Origin: Candidatus Cryptobacteroides excrementipullorum
GTDB lineage: Bacteria > Bacteroidota > Bacteroidia > Bacteroidales > UBA932
NCBI GenBank assembly: GCA_017695065.1
Contig: JADILZ010000004.1
Coordinates: forward strand, 1 to 34,884
Length of the DNA: 34,884 bases
Direction: 5' to 3'
Below, piece after piece: positions 33,122 through 34,884 of the stretch. The position numbers were made by a program, and so were the translations under genes. How positions within the stretch are numbered: the stretch's first letter is position 1; every line of letters begins with the position of its first letter. The notes beneath the pieces are model-generated. The model did no database searches. It was not told the origin of the DNA and saw only the letters and a list, made by a program, of their open reading frames with translations.

Positions 33122-34330
33122 ATGGCAGGCAAACGAACAGAGATGAGCAAGATCAAACAAATACTATTACTTCACAAGGACGGCATGTCCAACCGGAAGA
33201 TTGGGGAACGGCTTGGTCTTTACAAGGAAACGGTGAACAAATATGTCAATGCGGCGAAGTCGGACAGCAAGAGCATCGAAGAACTAGTAAAGATGGACGA
33301 GCCAGAACTCCAGCACCGTTTCAGTGCAGGAAATGCCGCCTACTCGGACAAGCGCTTTGATGCACTGCAGGAAGATCTGGAGTACTATGTCAGGGAGTTG
33401 GAAAGGCGGCATGTCACCATGTACCTTCTATGGGAAGAATACCGGCAGAAACATCCGGACGGTTATGGATACACTCAGTTCTGTTACCATCTGAACCAGC
33501 ACAAGGCCTCGGCAGATCCTGAAGTGTCATTGCCGAAGAGCAACTTCAGGGAAGGTGGCAACGAGCTCTTCATCGACTTTGCAGGAGACACGATGTCGTA
33601 TGTGGATCTTGACACGGGGGAAGAAGTCAAATGCCAGATCTTCGTTGCATGCCTCCCGGCATCAGACTACGGCTATGCGATGGCCGTACCAAGCCAGAAG
33701 GTGGAAGACTTCCTCCATGCGCTCTCAAGCTGTCTCAGACATATAGGAGGCGTCCCCAGGATACTTGTCACAGACAATCTGAAATCTTCTGTCGCAAGGC
33801 CTGACAGATATATGCCGGAGCTGAATGTGATAATGGAGGACTTCGCCAATCATTACGGCTGCGTAACGATATCGGCACGTTCCGGACATCCGAAGGACAA
33901 AGCCCTGGTAGAAGATCAGGTACAGATCGTCTACAGACGGGTATATGCACCTTTGCGCAATAAAATGTTCCACTCAATCCGGGAGCTGAACACGGCAATA
34001 GCCGAAAAGATGAAACAGCATAACCAGAAACGGATGCAGAGACTGCCTTTCACCAGGGAGGAACGGTTCCTGTCACTGGACAGGCCAAGACTCCGGGAGC
34101 TGCCGGAAAAGGACTTTGAGATCATATACAGGGCAGAGCTTCTTGTACAGAACAGCAGTCACATCTATATGGGCAGGGACAAGGTGTATTACTCTGTCCC
34201 GTATCATCTTATAGGCAAGAAAGTGGAGGTCATCTACACACGCTCCCTGGTAAAGGTCTTCTCTCCGGAAGGGGAACGTGTAGCCGTACACATGAGATGC
34301 ACTGTCCCCGGACGCTACTGCACAGTGTAA
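33122..34330 (+). CDS. istA: IS21 transposase IstA, catalytic part, ending at an in-frame TAA
   Basis: The ATG at 33122 follows a GAGGGA (33113-33118); a TTG-started version from 33092 would lie on the -7 element and is rejected. The protein of 402 residues has an N-terminal helix-turn-helix ('HKDGMSNRKIGERLGLYKETVNKYV') and the DDE integrase core: Asp in 'ELFIDFAGDTMSYVD', Asp in 'RILVTDNLKS' and Glu in 'KALVEDQVQ'. All catalytic residues are therefore present. Bacteroidales IstA proteins are usually about 520 residues. Here translation stops at TAA 34328-34330, and the missing C-terminal part continues in the same frame at once. IstA cuts and joins the element ends with the help of the ATPase IstB. 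Confidence 0.92.
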   Translation: MAGKRTEMSKIKQILLLHKDGMSNRKIGERLGLYKETVNKYVNAAKSDSKSIEELVKMDEPELQHRFSAGNAAYSDKRFDALQEDLEYYVRELERRHVTMYLLWEEYRQKHPDGYGYTQFCYHLNQHKASADPEVSLPKSNFREGGNELFIDFAGDTMSYVDLDTGEEVKCQIFVACLPASDYGYAMAVPSQKVEDFLHALSSCLRHIGGVPRILVTDNLKSSVARPDRYMPELNVIMEDFANHYGCVTISARSGHPKDKALVEDQVQIVYRRVYAPLRNKMFHSIRELNTAIAEKMKQHNQKRMQRLPFTREERFLSLDRPRLRELPEKDFEIIYRAELLVQNSSHIYMGRDKVYYSVPYHLIGKKVEVIYTRSLVKVFSPEGERVAVHMRCTVPGRYCTV

Positions 34331-34336
34331 GCCCAC

Positions 34337-34696
34337 ATGCCATCATATTACAACGACTATGTGAATCTGTCGCCCCAGAAGTATATCGACCGTGCGGCAA
34401 CAGTGTCGGAGTCTCTGGCCACCGTCTTCAGAAAGCTCTTCGGAAACAATCCCTATGCTGTTCCGGAGCAGTACTATAAATCATGTGACGGGCTGTTCCA
34501 TCTCCAGCGGACCACAAACCCGGAACTCTTCGAAAAGGCATGCAGGGCTACGATAGAGTTCGACGCATGCCGCTATCCCTTCATCAAAAACCTCATCGAA
34601 AGCAAATGCGCCGGTCTGGACAATGATGAAGAATCCACCCTGTTCCCCGAAGCACATGCAAACATAAGAGGCAAGGAATACTTTGCCGACAAATAA
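34337..34696 (+). pseudogene. istA: C-terminal domain of IstA, separated by a nonsense codon
   Basis: Beginning six bases after the TAA and in the same frame, this 119-codon stretch encodes the normal IstA tail: 'YYKSCDGLFHLQRTTNPELF', 'KACRATIEFDACRYPFI' and the final 'ANIRGKEYFADK', which ends many Bacteroides IstA proteins. From 33122 to 34696 there would be 524 residues, the usual length, with just one stop. It is either a nonsense mutation that has inactivated this copy or a part made separately from ATG 34337. No ribosome binding site is visible there. Confidence 0.8.
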
Positions 34697-34716
34697 CCCA
34701 CTAATTCATACAAATC

Positions 34717-34884
34717 ATGAACGATCAAATCTATCAGGACCTGAAAAGTCTACACCTCAGCGGCATGGCCCAGAGCTGGATGCTGCTCCATGAAACCCGC
34801 AAGCTTGGAGAACTGACACTGCAGGACGGAATGGCCGTGCTTATCCAGGCCGAACATGACCAGAGAACAAACAACAGGACCGCC
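34717..34884 (+). CDS. istB: IS21 helper ATPase IstB, N-terminal part (3' partial)
   Basis: The ATG at 34717, 20 bp after the end of the istA frame, opens a frame of 56 codons that runs off the window. It begins 'MNDQIYQDLKSLHLSGMAQS' and continues with 'LTLQDGMAVLIQAEHDQR', the helical N-terminal region of IstB. The AAA+ ATPase domain would follow outside the window. IstB selects target DNA and activates IstA. Confidence 0.9.
   Translation, partial: MNDQIYQDLKSLHLSGMAQSWMLLHETRKLGELTLQDGMAVLIQAEHDQRTNNRTA

Larger units (their letters stand above)
32823..34884 (+). mobile_element. IS21-family insertion sequence, left part (right end outside window)
   Basis: The element is recognized by its istA-istB order and by several degenerate end repeats upstream of istA. 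The likely left tip is at 32823 (TGTGGCGA), because the sequence before it belongs to the DUF6557-like remnant and IS21 ends usually begin with TG. The exact tip cannot be fixed without the right end and the target duplication. Confidence 0.85.

Noticed and set aside
1..34884. tRNA and rRNA genes
   Set aside because: I searched the intergenic spaces by eye for tRNA-like cloverleafs and conserved rRNA stretches and saw none.

Overview
The window looks like a chromosomal segment of a gut-type member of the Bacteroidales. It carries a SusC/SusD pair, lipoprotein signals, TAnnTTTG (-7) promoters with few Shine-Dalgarno sites, a class I phosphomannose isomerase of the Bacteroides type, an S46 dipeptidyl peptidase, a DUF6557-like gene and a Bacteroides-type IS21 element. 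I do not assign a genus.

Region 1 (1-16641) is a polysaccharide utilization locus on the + strand, preceded by the tail of an unrelated PD-(D/E)XK protein. In order it holds SusC, SusD, a DUF3823 lipoprotein, a hairpin terminator, a GxGYxYP-family lipoprotein, a GH3 glycosidase, a GH92 alpha-mannosidase-family enzyme, a ROK sugar kinase and a large class I mannose-6-phosphate isomerase. Together they suggest binding and import of a mannose-containing ligand, mannose release, phosphorylation, and isomerization to fructose-6-phosphate. In the GH92 protein the position that normally holds the general-acid Glu is Gln761, a swap known from mannose-1-phosphodiester-cleaving GH92 enzymes. No dedicated PUL regulator (HTCS, SusR or ECF sigma factor) is seen.

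Region 2 (16642-21730) holds a strong terminator, a small HMA-AraC regulator, an exported protein of unknown function on the - strand, an S46 peptidase of DPP11 type on the - strand, and a repeat-containing surface-type protein. The most striking signal of the window lies at 18317-18407: a 91-bp segment bounded by inverted repeats that holds an AT-rich leader and an ATG pointing away from the - strand gene. Reversing the segment on paper puts that ATG in frame with the gene and completes its signal peptide. The gene therefore appears to be in the OFF state of an intragenic DNA inversion.

Region 3 (21731-32822) is an accessory, defence-like island. It holds a Cys-based phosphatase, an unknown gene, a very AT-rich PD-(D/E)XK nuclease, a DEDDh exonuclease preceded by a 17-bp perfect inverted repeat, a DUF6557-like gene, an unknown gene, a possible small gene and an overlapping pair of DUF262 proteins (the first also with a DUF1524/HNH-like part, GmrSD style) ending at a clear terminator. 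Gene debris is present: an open - strand frame without a start at 25165-25509 and a frameshifted DUF6557-like remnant at 32604-32822.

Region 4 (32823-34884) is the left part of an IS21-family element: five degenerate 20-bp end repeats, istA broken by one in-frame TAA, and the start of istB, which runs off the window.
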